A program made the translations under genes and the position numbers. A DNA stretch of 64,000 nucleotides, taken from the NCBI RefSeq assembly GCF_035046505.1, contig NC_089823.1:5909267-5973266 (forward strand). Reading direction: 5' to 3'. Source of the stretch: Tiliqua scincoides. Lineage: Eukaryota > Chordata > Lepidosauria > Squamata > Scincidae. The notes under the pieces are model-generated. The model was not told the origin of the DNA and did not search any database. It saw only the letters and a list, made by a program, of their open reading frames with translations. Shown here in pieces: positions 11,851 to 23,744 of this stretch; position 1 is the first letter of the stretch; every line of letters starts with the position of its first letter.

Positions 11851-12816
11851 TCAGGACAAATGGATCCCAATGTACTGGGTGCTAGTTATTCCAAGTGCAA
11901 GAGCACATGCATTTTGTCTGGGTCCAGTTGCTGGCATCTCAGGTTAAGGATCTCACACGACAGGACTCTCTGCTGCTGGCCAGAGCAGGCAGAGGGCTAG
12001 ATGAACCAATGGGTGGGCTCTGTGGCAGCTTATTTATTCCAGACCCCTGCATGCCACCAGTAGCCTGGCATCTCCCACATCTCTGCCTAAAACAACCTTC
12101 ATTAACACCAATAGGAAAACCCTGTCTGAATCCTTGGAGAGCAGCAATCAGTTAGGCCAGCTGGTGCTAAGCTGGTCAGGTTGACTCAGAATAAAGGCTG
12201 CCTGTTCTGTTTGCCTCTTGGGCTGGGTGGGGGAATCAGGAGCCCTTCCTTGGGGTCCTTTTGGGCTGTGCTGAGACAAGGACACCTTGTCATCCAAGAC
12301 TTTTTGCTGTGCCTTTTCCTGGCCTTGCTCTTCACTCTTATCTGCTGACACTTTCCCTGATTGGGCTGGTGGGGGAGGCCAGGAAAAGAGGCAACCTCAT
12401 CAGCAATTCTAGAGTTAAACCCAGCAGCACTTCCTTGCAAAGGGAGCTTTTAAGAGCCATCCCTATTGATTTTGTATCCTCTAGCCTTCAGCAGCCTGTC
12501 CTAAACTGACTGCCCTGACACATCCCACAGTTATGCAACTCCCACATGGACAATGCTATGGGAGCTTAGAGAGCTGCTGGAAGCCAGGAATTGGCTCGCA
12601 TTTCACCCTCCCCCCCCCAGCCCCAGCAGCTCCTCCTTCCAGACATCCATCCACACACATGGCTAGAAGAAATAGGGGATATTTTAAGCAAATATCCTGC
12701 GAAACAAATACTGGAGTCATTTCATTTTTTAGAACCCTAAATGCATATGCATTTATTTAACAAAGCAGATCTTCTTTTTTTTTCTTTTGCCGAGGATGAG
12801 ATGGACAACTGTGAGA

Positions 12817-12882
12817 TAAAGGAAGCTGGAACAGATGGGTCTTTGGCCTGATCCAGCGAGGCTCTTCTTATGTTCTTATGTA
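12817..12882 (+). mobile_element. CR1 LINE 3' end
   Basis: GGAAGCTGGAACAGATGGGT then CTGATCCAGCGAGGCTC and TTCTTATGTTCTTATG, the octamer-repeat terminus typical of CR1. Confidence 0.8.
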
Positions 12883-12924
12883 CCAGTGGTTTTCAGACTG
12901 CATTCTGGGAAACTCTGAATCCTG

Positions 12925-13085
12925 GGAAGCTGTCTTATGCTGAGACAGATCATTGGCCCACCTGGCTCAGTATCACTGACAGTGACAGGCACCCGCTCTC
13001 CAGGGTTGCAGGCAGGAAGTTTTTCTTAGTCCTATATGGAGCTGCTGAGGATTGAACATGGGATGTTCTGCTCAAGACCAGGGTG
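12925..13085 (-). mobile_element. tRNA-related reptile SINE fragment
   Basis: The segment GGTTGCAGGCAGGAAG to GAGGATTGAACATGGGATG resembles, inverted, the tRNA-headed SINE common in lizards. The B box lies in TCAATCC on the - strand. Old and incomplete. Family name uncertain. Confidence 0.5.
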
Positions 13086-13418
13086 TAGTAGAGGGTTGAT
13101 TTAACCCTTTGCCTATCCCACATTCTCAGTCAAGATCAGGCTCCCTCATGGTTGTTATTTAGCAAAGGGGGAAGCATGCAAGGCAAGCAGCATGTTTATA
13201 GTCACAGCTACATCAGGGAACCAAAGGAAGAGAAGGAGGTGCTCTCAGAGCAAGTTCCAGGCATGAGGGACGAGGCTGGCATTCTGAGTACATATAATGA
13301 AATAGCTTGTTTCTCTGTTCCTTGCAACCATTTCTTACATCCAAGTCAACCCACACAGTGTAATTTTGCACAAAAACAGTCATATGGAAACACGGCTATG
13401 GGGTGCAACCGTGAAGGC

Positions 13419-13691
13419 ATAAGAACATAAGAACATAAGAACAGCCCCACTGGATCAGGCCATAGGCCCATCTAGTCCAGCTTCCTGTATCTCACAGCGG
13501 CCCACCAAATGCCCCAGGGAGCACACCAGATAACAAGAGACCTCATCCTGGTGCTCTCCCCTACATCTGGCATTCTGACTTAACCCATTCCTAAAATCAG
13601 GAGGTTGCGCATACACATCATGGCTTGTACCCCATAAGGCACAATCAGGAGGTTGCGCATACACATCATGGCTTGTACCCCATAAGGCACA
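13419..13691 (-). mobile_element. CR1 LINE 3' end with an internal 48-bp duplication
   Basis: The element opens with three ATAAGAAC octamers (inverted CR1 terminus) and continues into the 3' UTR. Positions 13595-13642 and 13643-13690 are identical 48-bp tandem copies. Confidence 0.85.
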
Positions 13692-14594
13692 TGCACTGCC
13701 TGACGGCGCTGCAGAAGGGGAATCCAAACAGGCCCAGAGGAAAATCCTGGGATTGATGGGGCTTGCATCTTCAGTGAGTGAAAGCTCTCATGCAAAAACA
13801 GGTCCACTGAGCCCCTCCAGAACAACAGCCTTTTCACCCATCTGCTATCATTTCCCAGTGTTGTGGTGTGTTTTCCTCAAGCTGTGAACCAGGGCTTGTA
13901 TGAGAGCTGAGGATGAGGCTCTTCTGCTTGTCCAAAGTAACTGTAAATCACCCTCTCCATGCAAGAGGAGGAGCTGCCTCTTGGAAAAAAAAAACACCCC
14001 ACACTGCACATTTCTGGTGCAATCAGCCTGAAATCTGAGAAATGTGGGTGAGGGGCGGGTCTTCTTAGCTCTGCCTTTTCTGCAGAGGGCGGTCGGTTCC
14101 CATCTCCCGCCTTGCCACGCTGGACAATCTGCAGCAGGCCAAGGAGGGAAGAGGAGCGAGGGGGGAGGGAGATGCAAGGAGAGCCTTCCCTTCCTAATGA
14201 TAGAGCTGGGACTGCCAAAAGAGTGTAAGTGTACCGCAGAAGTAGATCCGAGACAGAAATAATCTCACCAAAGCAGAAGAAACACCTCCCCCCCCCCAAA
14301 CACACAACTGCACACCACACACTCCTGCCTGCAATAAAATATACTCTGGATAATTTGCATCTGTTCTTCTTTTCAGTCTTGCCATGGTGCAATATGAAAT
14401 TCTTTGTATTTTTTGTATCTGTAGAACAGGAATCTGGGTCCTGCCATCACTGGTGGTGGAGCTACTTCTTCTTGCAGTAAGAAAGGCACCTGCTGTGCTC
14501 AAAAATTAGGGGAGGAACCCAGTTTGTCAAAACATCCACTTCATCGGCACTCTTGGTGTTCCCTCTCCTTGAATGTGAAACTGTGTTGGTGAGG
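13692..14594. other. intergenic, no gene recognised
   Basis: Overlapping frames on the - strand (up to 171 codons, about 13877-14392) lack any domain I know. C-rich and A-rich runs are present near 13983 and 14287. Confidence 0.35.
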
Positions 14595-15050
14595 GACAGG
14601 GATGTGCTCGAGTCACTGAGCCCAAGTCCCGAGTCGAGTCCTGAGTCTGCAACCCAACGACTTGTGAGTCATAGCATGTGGCTGTTGTGACTCAAACTCA
14701 GTCACATGAAGGATGCAATCCTACCCTGCACCGGAACAGGCAAGCCAAGCAGCTTGCACTGTATCCAGTGCAGGACATGGGACCAAAGCGGCTCAGGTAG
14801 AGGCAAGGGGAAACTTTTCCCCTTACCTCCGGGCAAGGCATATTTGCCCCTATGGTACAAGGAGAGCAGAGTAGCTTGAGGTCGCTCTGAACTCCCCAAG
14901 AATGGGGGTTGGGATCCAGCATAAGTGCTGGATCCCAGCCCTGCCTCCCCCTACTGTCCGCCCGCCCCCAGGGCCACCCATCACCTGCCCTCCCAGGAAC
15001 ACCAAGTTCAAAGTGCTGACTTGAAACTATAAAGCCCATTTTGGCTTGGG
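14595..15050. repeat. unassigned dispersed repeats
   Basis: CGAGTC-rich sequence at about 14600-14710 (GAGTC repeated several times) is followed by a segment with paired GGATCC/AGTGCTGGATCC arms. They look like diverged DNA-transposon remnants. No class assigned. Confidence 0.35.
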
Positions 15051-15524
15051 GTCAGGGTACTCTTTTTCCATATAAGCTGGATTGTCCCCTAAGGTTATCT
15101 GAGGAGGCTCTGCTGTGAGTGGTGTGAACCCACACTGGTGGCATCAAAGTGTGGGGCCTTCTCTGATCCCAGTGTTTTTTCATGCAGGGTGCAGCCCCTG
15201 CTTTAGAGTTCCAACCCCTTTTCAACCCCTGCTTTAGAGTTTGGTTTAAGTTTGCAGATAAGTTCTGCATGCAATTTATATCTCAGACCAAAGAGAATTA
15301 AATTCATCCGTGCCTGGAGTCTGATGACTTTGACACAAGATGACAGCAGGAGACAGAGAAGGTCTGAGTCCGTAGAACAAATCTGTCTCTGCAGTTCACA
15401 CTAGCTTGAATTTCACTGATCCAGCTCCCTGCTGAAGCCTGCAGAGAGTGATGCAAAAATCCCTACAGTCCCCAGGAGACGGGGGATGGGGGGGAGGGTG
15501 GCAAACCCCCACCCATCAACAAAA

Positions 15525-15870
15525 AGCCAGGTATGTTTTGAGTTCTCACTGAAAAGCCATGAAGGAGAGAGTAGTTCTTAATTACCCTGGAAGGGAATTC
15601 CACACTTGAGGGCCCAATCCTATCCAATTTTCCAGTGCCAGTGTAGACATTCCAATGGGGCATGCACTGCATCCTGTGATGGAGAGGCAGTCACAGAGGC
15701 CTGGGAACATTTGTTCCCTTACCTCAAGGCTGCGTTATGGCTACACTGGTGCTGGAATGTTGGACAGGATTGGGCCCTGAGGACTGGGTCCACTACAGAG
15801 AAGGCTTGCCCCTGAAATGTCACCCCTCTAACTTGGGACAGAGATAGCACTTGAAAGAGATCCAAAAATG
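15525..15870 (-). mobile_element. L2 LINE fragment split by a Harbinger-like MITE
   Basis: GAAAAGCCATGAAGGAGAG, GGAAGGGAATTCCACAC, then (after the MITE) CACTACAGAGAAGGCTTGCC are the inverted L2 reverse transcriptase C-terminal region, as also seen at 51840-52010. Pieces: 15525-15609 and 15778-15870. Confidence 0.75.
15610..15777. mobile_element. Harbinger-like MITE (GGGCCCAATCC ends), copy 1
   Basis: Ends GGGCCCAATCCTATCCAA and TTGGACAGGATTGGGCCC are near-perfect inverted repeats. A TGA triplet flanks both sides (15607-15609, 15778-15780). Three-base TNA duplications are the PIF/Harbinger pattern. It splits an L2. Confidence 0.75.
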
Positions 15871-16180
15871 AGATCCACATGAGATCCAAAAATGATTGGT
15901 AAAAGGCAAGCTTAGGCCACAATTAAAATCCTAGACTTCTCTGACACCCTCTTTGTATGTTCCTTTTGTAGGAGAGTAAAAAGGAAATGTTCACTTTAAA
16001 TAAGGAAGAAAAGGTGGGGAATTAGCATTATCCAGTTAGGAGGTGGAGTGTGTTCCAGCTGGAAGATAAATACTTAGTAGCCTTCTCTTTTGCTCTTCTG
16101 GATAGAAGGTGTGGAGGATTCAGAAGGCGGTGTGGGTTAGGATATGAAAGAACTGATAGGATTTTTCATTTAGTCCTGAT

Positions 16181-16516
16181 CAGAGTTTCTCACACTATGG
16201 GTCAGTCATAAGCCAATTTCAGGTTGGCTCCATTCATTTCCATATTTTATTTTTAATATATTAGACTTGATGCAACCCTGCTATGTGACTGCATTTGGGG
16301 AAATATACTTTTAACAGGCTACTGTGTATGCGCTTTTAACAATGATAGTCAAGGGGGGAAGGATTGCAGGCTTGGAGTGTCAAAAATTTTCCTGCTTGAT
16401 GATGTCACTTCCAGCCATGACATCACTTCCAGATTAGTGACATCACTTCCAGTGGGTCCTGACAGATGATCATTCTAAAAAGTGGATCCTGGTGCAAAAA
16501 AGTTTGTGAACCACTG
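16181..16516. mobile_element. non-autonomous hAT (CAGNGTTTCTCAAAC family), copy 1
   Basis: The sequence from CAGAGTTTCTCACACTATGG to TTTGTGAACCACTG parallels the element at 27787-28142, including GATGATGTCACTTCC motifs. The motif GACATCACTTCCAG is locally tripled. No target duplication is visible. Confidence 0.75.
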
Positions 16517-16740
16517 CAGTATATTGTTTCCAGAAAAAAATGTTACTGCCGCTGCCAAGTCACTTATGAGCCACCTTGCACCTGCCAAGCCACCTAGGAG
16601 GGTCTGCTACCCCCCCTTCCAATTAGGCATTGAGCTCCATGCTGAGACACCTAGACAATCAAGTGGCGTAAAATTAGTCACTCCATAGGAAGCACTACTG
16701 CCCATAGGTGGATCACATGAGGTGGGCCGTGAGACTACTT

Positions 16741-17692
16741 ATAAGAACAGCCCCACTGGATCAGGCCATAGGCCCGTCTAGTCTAGCTTCCTGTATCTCA
16801 CAGCGGCCCACCAAATACCCCCAGGGAGCACACCAGATAACAAGAGACCTCTTCTTGGTGCCCTCCCTTGCATCTGGCATAGCCCATTTCTAAAATCAGG
16901 AGGTTGCACATACACATTATGGCTTGTAACCCATAATGGATTTTTCCTCCAGAAACTTGTCCAATCCCCTTTGAAAGGCATCCAGGCCAGATGCCGTCAC
17001 CGCATCCTGCAGCAAGGAGTTCCACAGATCAACCACACGCTGAGTAAAGAAATATTTTCTCTTGTCTGTCCTAACCCTTCCAACAATTTTAGTGGATGTC
17101 CCCTGGTTCTGGTGTTATGTGAGAGTGTAAAGAGCATCTCTCCATCCACTTTATCCTTCCCATGCATAATTTTGTATGCCTCAATCATGTCCCCCCTCAG
17201 GCATCTCTTTTCTAGGCTGAAGAGGCCCAAACGCCGTAGCCTTTCCTCATAAGGAAGGTGCCCCAGCCCAGTAATCATCTTAGTCGCTCTCTTTTGCACC
17301 TTTTCCACTAAGACCTTCTTGAGATGTGGCGACCAGAACTGGACACAATACTCCAGGTGTGGCCTTACCATCGATTTGTACAACAGCATTATAATATTAG
17401 CCGTTTTGTTCTCAGTACCTTTTCTAATGATCCCAAGCATAGAATTGGCCTTCTTCACTGCCGCCGCACATTGGGTTGACACTTTCATTGACCTGTCCAC
17501 TACCACCCCAAGATCTCTCTCCTGATCTGTCACAGACAGATCAGAACCCATCAGCCTATATGTGAAGTTTTGATTTTTTGCCCCAATGTGCATGACTTTA
17601 CACTTACTGACACTGAAACGCATCTGCCATTTTGCTGCCCATTCTGCCAGTTTGGAGAGATCCTTCTGGAGCTCCTCACAAATGTCTGGTGA
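16741..17692 (-). mobile_element. CR1 LINE, ~950-bp 3' part
   Basis: The - strand encodes the CR1 reverse transcriptase C-terminus: SKCKVMHIGAKNQNFTYRLM, DLGVVVDRSMK, VRPHLEYCVQFWSPHLKK and YEERLRRLGLFSLEKR. The CR1 3' UTR follows, to AGAACAGCCCC at 16743. A 208-codon frame survives at 16997-17623, so it is fairly young. It is truncated at its 5' end, as is usual. Confidence 0.93.
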
Positions 17693-17968
17693 TTGTTATG
17701 TCTCTCCCAAGGCAGGATTGCTGGTTACCCAAGTGACAGGGGCACTAGGGAGGTGGGTTCTGTGCTGGAAAGGGGGCAGGGCAACACATGCCTGTATGGG
17801 ACACCCCATTATAAGGAATTCAGTCAGTACCAGTAATGAGGTGGTAGTGACAGGATGCAAGGCTGAGGGCTCTGTCTTCACAGCCATCTGCTGCCTAGTC
17901 TGGATCTTTACTCCAGCAATGAGGGGGAGCTTGGGATGGCACAGCCATGCTTCACAGATCCCTGTTAG

Positions 17969-18343
<375 letters not shown>

Positions 18344-19027
18344 AATTGGTTTTGTGCTCAGTCAGGCAACAAAAGTTGAGTCCCTTCTTGCATCAAATAA
18401 TTGATGTTTGGAAAATTTTTGCTATTTCTGTGGTGTTTGTTTGAAATGTAGCATGTTCTAGTTGTTTTGAAAAATGAAATTTGCCAGAATTGCCCTGTGA
18501 TCATTTGCTGGAGTCCCTGAACTGGCTTTGCTCAGTCCCTGTCCAAGTGGGGTTCCAGCACCCACCACTCTGAACAGTGACCCCTCCGGTTAACAGGCCT
18601 TGATTGACAGGCTCAGGGGTTGATTTCGCAGGCTTCAGAAACTGACACTTTCTGCTGCACTGAAAATTAGTTGTACAGGTGGTGCCTCCTCATCCGCAGG
18701 GGTTCTGTTCCTGAATTCCGCGTGGGTTGAGTGTGCTTGAGTGCCGCACACAGTGTTAGCAGCACTTTTCAAAGGGTCTCTGCCTCACCTGCCTCCCTCA
18801 CACGGGGGCGCTGTTCTTCCACAGACTCCGGTGGTGAGACTGTGCCTCCCCTCACATAGGCACTTTTCAAAGGGCTCCAGTGGGGAGGCTCTGCCTCACC
18901 TCCCATGGGGGCGCTGCTTTTCCAAGGACTCCAGTGGGGAGGCTCTGCCTCACCTGCCTCTCCACAGAGCACACTGTCCCTGCCGAAGCCAGCAGCACAG
19001 AGGGTGGGTTGAATCAACTGCCTATGG
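18344..19027. other. intergenic with local tandem copies
   Basis: Positions 18770-18970 hold three or four diverged copies of a unit of about 55-80 bases (CACTTTTCAAAGGGCTCC, CAGTGGGGAGGCTCTGCCTC). No gene recognised. Confidence 0.5.
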
Positions 19028-19491
19028 CAGGGGTGCCCAAACCCCAGCCCGGGGGCCACTTGCGGCCCTCGAGGCCTCTCAATGCGGCCCTCAGGGAGTC
19101 CCCAGTCTCCAATGAGCCTCTGGCCCTCTGGAGATTTGTTGAAGCCCGCACTGGTCCAACGCAACTTCTCTCAGTGTGAGGGCGACTGCTTGACCTCTCG
19201 CGTGAGCTGTGGGATAAGAGCTCCCTCCACTGCTTGCTCTTTCCCAACTGTGATGCAGCAGTGGCAGTGAAGGAAAGGCTGGCCTTGCTTTCTGCAAGGC
19301 CTTTTATAGGCCTTGAGCTATTGCAAGACCTTCATTCATTCATATAAGTTCATCTTCAATATATTCATTTATGTAAACTTATGTAAATTTATTCAAATTC
19401 CAAATGTAAATTAATTCTTCCCCCCCCTGGCCCCCGACACAGTGTCAGAGAGCTGATGTGGCCCTCCTGCCAAAAACTTTGGACACCCCTG
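19028..19491. mobile_element. non-autonomous hAT (CAGGGGTGCCCAAACC ends), copy 1
   Basis: Begins CAGGGGTGCCCAAACCCC and ends TTTGGACACCCCTG. Perfect 8-bp duplications GCCTATGG lie at 19020-19027 and 19492-19499. The same family lies at 42967-43330. Confidence 0.92.
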
Positions 19492-19494
19492 GCC

Positions 19495-19635
19495 TATGGT
19501 ATCGCGCTCTGAAAGGTGGTTCTGGCACAGCGTCTAGTGTGGCTGAAAAGGCCAATCCGGGAGTGACAATCCCTTCCACACTGGGAGCAAGTGCAGTCTG
19601 TCCCTGGTCTGTCTCCCTGGCTACTGCCTTTACCT
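19495..19635 (-). mobile_element. LINE 3' fragment (same family as 20733-21360)
   Basis: The inverted sequence GTGTGGCTGAAAAGGCC and TCCCTTCCACACTGGGAG matches the zinc-knuckle-like C-terminal coding end of the LINE at 20733-21360. Confidence 0.75.
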
Positions 19636-19974
19636 GGCTTTACCTGGCTACTGCCTTTACCTGAAGCAGAAAGCCTGGGCTCTGAGGAGCTGAATGGCAG
19701 GGCTATCAGACCTTAAGCCAGGGGCCTTGCACGGCACTGTATGCGCCTGACTGGGGGGGGGGAGAAACCGAGCGGCTTTGCTATTAGGTGCATTACGGCC
19801 CACGAGGAGGCAGTCCTGAGAAGCTGCTGCGCAGCTATTGGGGCATTACGGCGCCCTCTGCCAGCAGCAGTGCTGAGGACTGCGGGGAGAGGCGGCCGCG
19901 GCCGTCGCAAGAGCAGCTTAAGAGGGCGCCCTGCGAAGTCCCACGTGCTTCGTGTGGCTAAGGTTTTTTGCGTC

Positions 19975-20395
19975 CTGGGCTCTGTGGAACTCCCTGCCAC
20001 AGGATATGCCCCCAAAGGGGGACTGGACAGATTGATTGATGAGCATCTGACCTACACCGCTGACCACTGCCTCTCCTGTCCCGCCCCACCCCACATTTGT
20101 GATTTCTTGGCCCAGCATGTAATTAATCTGTGGAACCCCTTGTCGCAGGATGATGGCTCCCAAATGCCTGGATGCCTTGAAAAGCACCCTGGACAGATTG
20201 ATTGACAAGTGTCTGCTCTGTGCCACTGACCACCGCCTCCCCTGCTCCATCCCACCCCTGATTTGTGATTTCTTGACCCGGCATGTAATAAATCTGTGGA
20301 ACCCCTTGCCACAGGATGTGCTGATGGCTCTCGAAGGCCTGGATGCTTTGAAAAGGGGATTAGAAAAGGATATCATCTCAAAAAGGATATCATTA
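19975..20395 (+). repeat. tandem array of CR1-derived ~155-bp units
   Basis: The phrase CTGTGGAACYCCYTG recurs at about 19981, 20134 and 20297, each followed by CACAGGAT and a GGACAGATTGATTGA or similar. The units derive from the CR1 3' coding end. This looks like local amplification, not separate insertions. Confidence 0.65.
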
Positions 20396-20485
20396 TAGTT
20401 GGCAACCTTCAGTCTTGGAAGACTCTGGTATCCCTCTCTGAATGGTGGTTCTGGTCTAGTGTGGCTGAAAAGGCCGATTCGGGAT
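20395..20485 (-). mobile_element. LINE 3' terminus, inverted
   Basis: TTGGCAACCTTCAGTCTTGG followed by TCTAGTGTGGCTGAAAAGGC is the reverse complement of the terminus at 21300-21360. Confidence 0.75.
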
Positions 20486-20732
20486 ATAGTGGAAAAGGAA
20501 AAGGTGCAAGAGAGAGTGACCAAAATGATTGCTGGGCTGGAGCACCTCCCTGAGCAAAGGCTGTTTTCCCTCACATAACTCCGGAACCAGGGGACACCCG
20601 CTAAAACTGAGTGTTGGGAGAGTCAGGACAGACAAAAGTCAGGAGAGTCAGGCTGAGTATTTCTTTACTCAGCGTGTAGTTGGTCTGTGGAACTCCTTGC
20701 CACATGATGTGGTGATGGCATCTGGCCTAGAT
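20486..20732 (+). mobile_element. CR1 LINE fragment
   Basis: Coding-end motifs TGACCAAAATGATTGCTGGG, GAACCAGGGGACACCC and CTGTGGAACTCCTTGCCAC are in CR1 order. The end joins the next LINE directly. Confidence 0.75.
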
Positions 20733-21360
20733 GTTTAGTACACTTCTGTACTGCAGTGAGTCATGGACTCTTCGCACACAGCAGGAGAAGAAGCTGAACG
20801 CTTTCCACATGCGCTGCCTCTGACACATCCTTGGAATCACCTGGCAGGACAAAGTTCCAAACAACACAGTCCTGGAACGAGCTGGAATCCCCAGCATGTA
20901 TACATGACTGAAACAGAGATGCCTGCGTTGGCTTGGTCATGTCGTGAGAATGGGCGATGGTCGGATCCCAAAGGATTTCCTCTTTGGAGAACTTGTGCAG
21001 GGAAAGGGCTCTACGGGTAGACCACAGCTGTGCTCCAAGGATATCTGCAAGAGGGATCTGAAAGCCTTAGGGATGGACCTCAATAGGTGGGAAACCTTGG
21101 CATCTGAGCGTTCTGCTTGGAGGCAGGCTGTGCAGCATGGCCTTTCCCAGTTTGAAGAGACACTTGGCCAACAGTCTGAGGCAAAGAGGCAAAGAAGGAA
21201 GGCCCATAGCCAGGGAGACAGACCAGGGACAGACTGCACTTGCTCCCGGTGTGGAAGGGATTGTCGCTCCCGAATCGGCCTTTTCAGCCACACTAGACGC
21301 TGTGCCAGAACCACCTTTCACAGCGCGATACCAGAGTCTTTCTAGACTGAAGGTTGCCAA
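20733..21360 (+). mobile_element. non-LTR LINE, reverse transcriptase C-terminus and 3' end
   Basis: Translated pieces read KKLNAFHMRCL, RCLRWLGHVV, MGDGRIPKDFLFGELVQGKG, DLKALGMDLNRWETLASER and a Cys/His end CSRCGRDCRSRIGLFSHTRR. The RWxGHVxRM block is typical of a LINE reverse transcriptase tail. The clade is not certain (Vingi/Ingi-like is my guess). It ends AGACTGAAGGTTGCCAAC, which is also the tail of the 5S-derived SINE at 4685-4834. Confidence 0.85.
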
Positions 21361-22476
21361 CACAGGATCCTTTCATTTTGCCCACCAGTGGAGATGGTGG
21401 CAGGCCCTGCTGCTATACCTTAACCCCTCTCCTGGCCTGGGAGACACAACACAGGTCTCCTAGAATCTGCGCCCACTCAATAGCAGGTGCAGATTTGAAG
21501 AGACTCATCTGGACCACATGGGGGTTACATCAGGGCCACATGTGGAGTAGACCTGGCGCTGCTTTCCAGCCCCATGGGAAAACTGCAGCCCCAGTGCCAC
21601 TGCAGCCCTGGCTGCTGGGAAGCACAGGATTGGGCTGATGGGCAGCAGCAGTCAAACTTCAGACTGGCTTCTCAAGGATATTATCCGGGATTTTTTTTAC
21701 CAGCAGACTCCTCCACATAGACATAGACATGCCAGTGGCCTTGGTCTGCAACCGATCCTGCTTAGTATTTTCAGGCAAGGTGACAGATTCAACTACCAAC
21801 CACACCTCCTGCCCATTGCACAGTCCATGGAGGAAGAGGGCCAGACAATTCATGACTACAGAGAGTTGCCCTAGAAACAGAGCTGCAGAACTCAGGTGAG
21901 TTTTTCAGTGATTTTCAACCACTGTGCTCCAAACTCAAGCAGTACACTTGCACACCTTTCACAGCATATAAATGTGCATGGCACACCAGTTGGAAATCAC
22001 TGCTCTGATCATTAACCCAAGCTGACTGTAAAATCCCTTCTTCCTCTGCCCCCAAATGAGAAATACATACACACTGGGGTGTTCTCGATTTGCTGTAATT
22101 CAGCTTCAATGGTAGCAGACGTGAACTGAAAAACCAGTGACTGCTGGGCTAGTTTTAAGGGCTGACTTTATGAAATGGGCCTTCTGGCTGGAAACATTGA
22201 TGGACAACTGGAAGCTTCAGTGCCAGATTATGAAACAATCTCTGATCCTGCTGAGTTGCAGAATTGCAGCCTCTCCTGTGTGAACAGCAGGATCTTGGTT
22301 GCCCTGGCATCAGAGGGACTTTAATGCAATGTTGAGCTAGTGTCTGTGACACATCCACCTGCAGGCACAACAACAGCAGGACCATCATTGCACTGGCACA
22401 ACTGTCATTGTGCCAGCATCTGAGGGCATATGCCTATGTCACACCAAAGATTCTGAAGTGTAGGACTGCACCCTAA
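21361..22476. other. intergenic, no gene recognised
   Basis: No family resemblance seen in either strand. Some short dispersed repeats are likely near 22190-22470. Confidence 0.35.
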
Positions 22477-22654
22477 GGGCCCAATCTTATCCACCTTTCC
22501 AGCACTTAAGGCAGCCATGATGCAGCCCAGAGGCAAGGTGACAAATGGTCCCTTACCTTGAAGTGACTTCTTTGACTGTCCCCATCACAGGATGTGGCAT
22601 ATGCCCTGTTGGCACAGCTGCATCAGTGCTGGAAAGTTGGACAGGGTGGGGCCC
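22477..22654. mobile_element. Harbinger-like MITE (GGGCCCAATCC ends), copy 2
   Basis: Inverted ends GGGCCCAATCTTATCC and GGACAGGGTGGGGCCC. TAA flanks both sides (22474-22476 and 22655-22657). Central motif CCCTTACCTT is shared with copies 1 and 3. Confidence 0.75.
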
Positions 22655-22958
22655 TAAGAGATTAATTTATATTTGTGTTTATTTCATATCTGAAAATAGG
22701 GAAGCGGCTAACAAGAATAGGACAAAAATTCAGGAAAAAACCACTACAATTGCACTCTAATTACTAGAGCAAGACATCAATGCAGCAACAGCAGCTTAAA
22801 AAACACCCCACGGAAAAACTGCCCTTCCAACAACTGGGTTCACCCTGCCTTTCCCACCTCTTTTGTTCCCACACAGTGTGGATGCTTAAGTAAGAAATCC
22901 ATGGCTGGGTTTCTTTGAGGCACTCAAAGCAAAGAAGCAAAGGGCTGTTCTTCTAATG

Positions 22959-23252
22959 CAGTGGCTCCCAAACTGTGGATCGGGACCCACTGGTGGGTAG
23001 CGATCTGATTTTTGGTGGGTCACCAAAGGGTGATGAATAGATCAGATAACTAATTGTTTTAAGCCAGCTCTCAGACTGTGAGTGGTGGCTCCCTGGGAAT
23101 CCGTGGAAACCAACCAGAGGAGTCACAAAATCCTTATGAAAAACCCACCATCCCATACAAAGTATAGGATTGTAGCCCTAGAAGGGAGCCGCAGACAGTG
23201 GTCCTGAAGGTCAAGGGAGCCACCAGCTGAAAACGTTTGAGGACCGCAGCCT
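22959..23252. mobile_element. probable non-autonomous hAT (CAGTGGCTCCCAAAC ends)
   Basis: Left end CAGTGGCTCCCAAACTGTGG and right end CGTTTGAGGACCGCAG are rough inverted repeats. Related GGGTCCC motifs occur in the 27787 family. No clear target duplication. Confidence 0.55.
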
Positions 23253-23598
23253 TAAGCCCCGAGGTGACTCAAAAATCAGATGCTGTAGCTGCTAATGGTC
23301 CTGCAAATAGCTCAGCTCCCCCAGTTTGCAAGATAGCTGCTAATTGCTCCGCAGGGATGTGCAAATCTAGGGAGATAAACGTGTGAGGGTCCTTATTTCT
23401 GAGGTTCTTTGTTTTTTTGGAAGTCTGGCCAACCTAGGTGGGTCCCCATAGAGTGTCGTTTAAAAAAAGTGGGTCTAGGTGCTAGAAAGCTTGGGATCCG
23501 CCTCCCTCTCCCCTTGCAGCTGTCCTGGAAGAAGAGGGGCGGTAGGACCCGGCGGGGGCGAGGGCGGGCTGGTCTCCTGCAGCCGGAGACGGGGCTGG

Positions 23599-23650
23599 GA
23601 AAGTTTGTTTCAACTTTCCAGAAGTTTCCCCCTCGCGGTTACATATAGAG
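23599..23650 (+). promoter_or_regulatory. SERPINH1: SERPINH1 core promoter: heat-shock element and TATA-like box
   Basis: Positions 23616-23628 read TTCCAGAAGTTTC, a perfect three-unit heat-shock element (TTCnnGAAnnTTC, the HSF1 site). An imperfect unit continues upstream. A TATA-like TATAGAG lies at 23644-23650, 16 bases further on. HSP47 is known to be heat inducible through an HSE close to the start site, so this agrees with the gene assignment. Occupancy by HSF1 is inferred. Confidence 0.82.
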
Positions 23651-23673
23651 GGCGAGCCCGGGACGCGCGCTCG

Positions 23674-23744
23674 CCTTGCCGGAGCAGGACCAGAGCAGCC
23701 GCGGACCCGCAGCCGGACAGCCCTGCGCTCTCCCGGGCATCCAG
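23674..23744 (+). other. SERPINH1: SERPINH1 non-coding exon 1 (5' UTR)
   Basis: A GC-rich stretch ends in CCAG followed by GTGAGC at 23745, a strong splice donor. It begins about 27-30 bases downstream of a TATA-like sequence. Exon 2 starts at 31461 after a pyrimidine-rich acceptor ending TTGCAG, so intron 1 would be 23745-31460 (7.7 kb). SERPINH1 is known to have a non-coding first exon with a large first intron. The transcription start is estimated from the TATA position, not observed. Confidence 0.75.

Noticed and set aside
19918-20574. 218-codon frame on the - strand
   Set aside because: It is the antisense of a tandem CR1-derived array and two LINE fragments.
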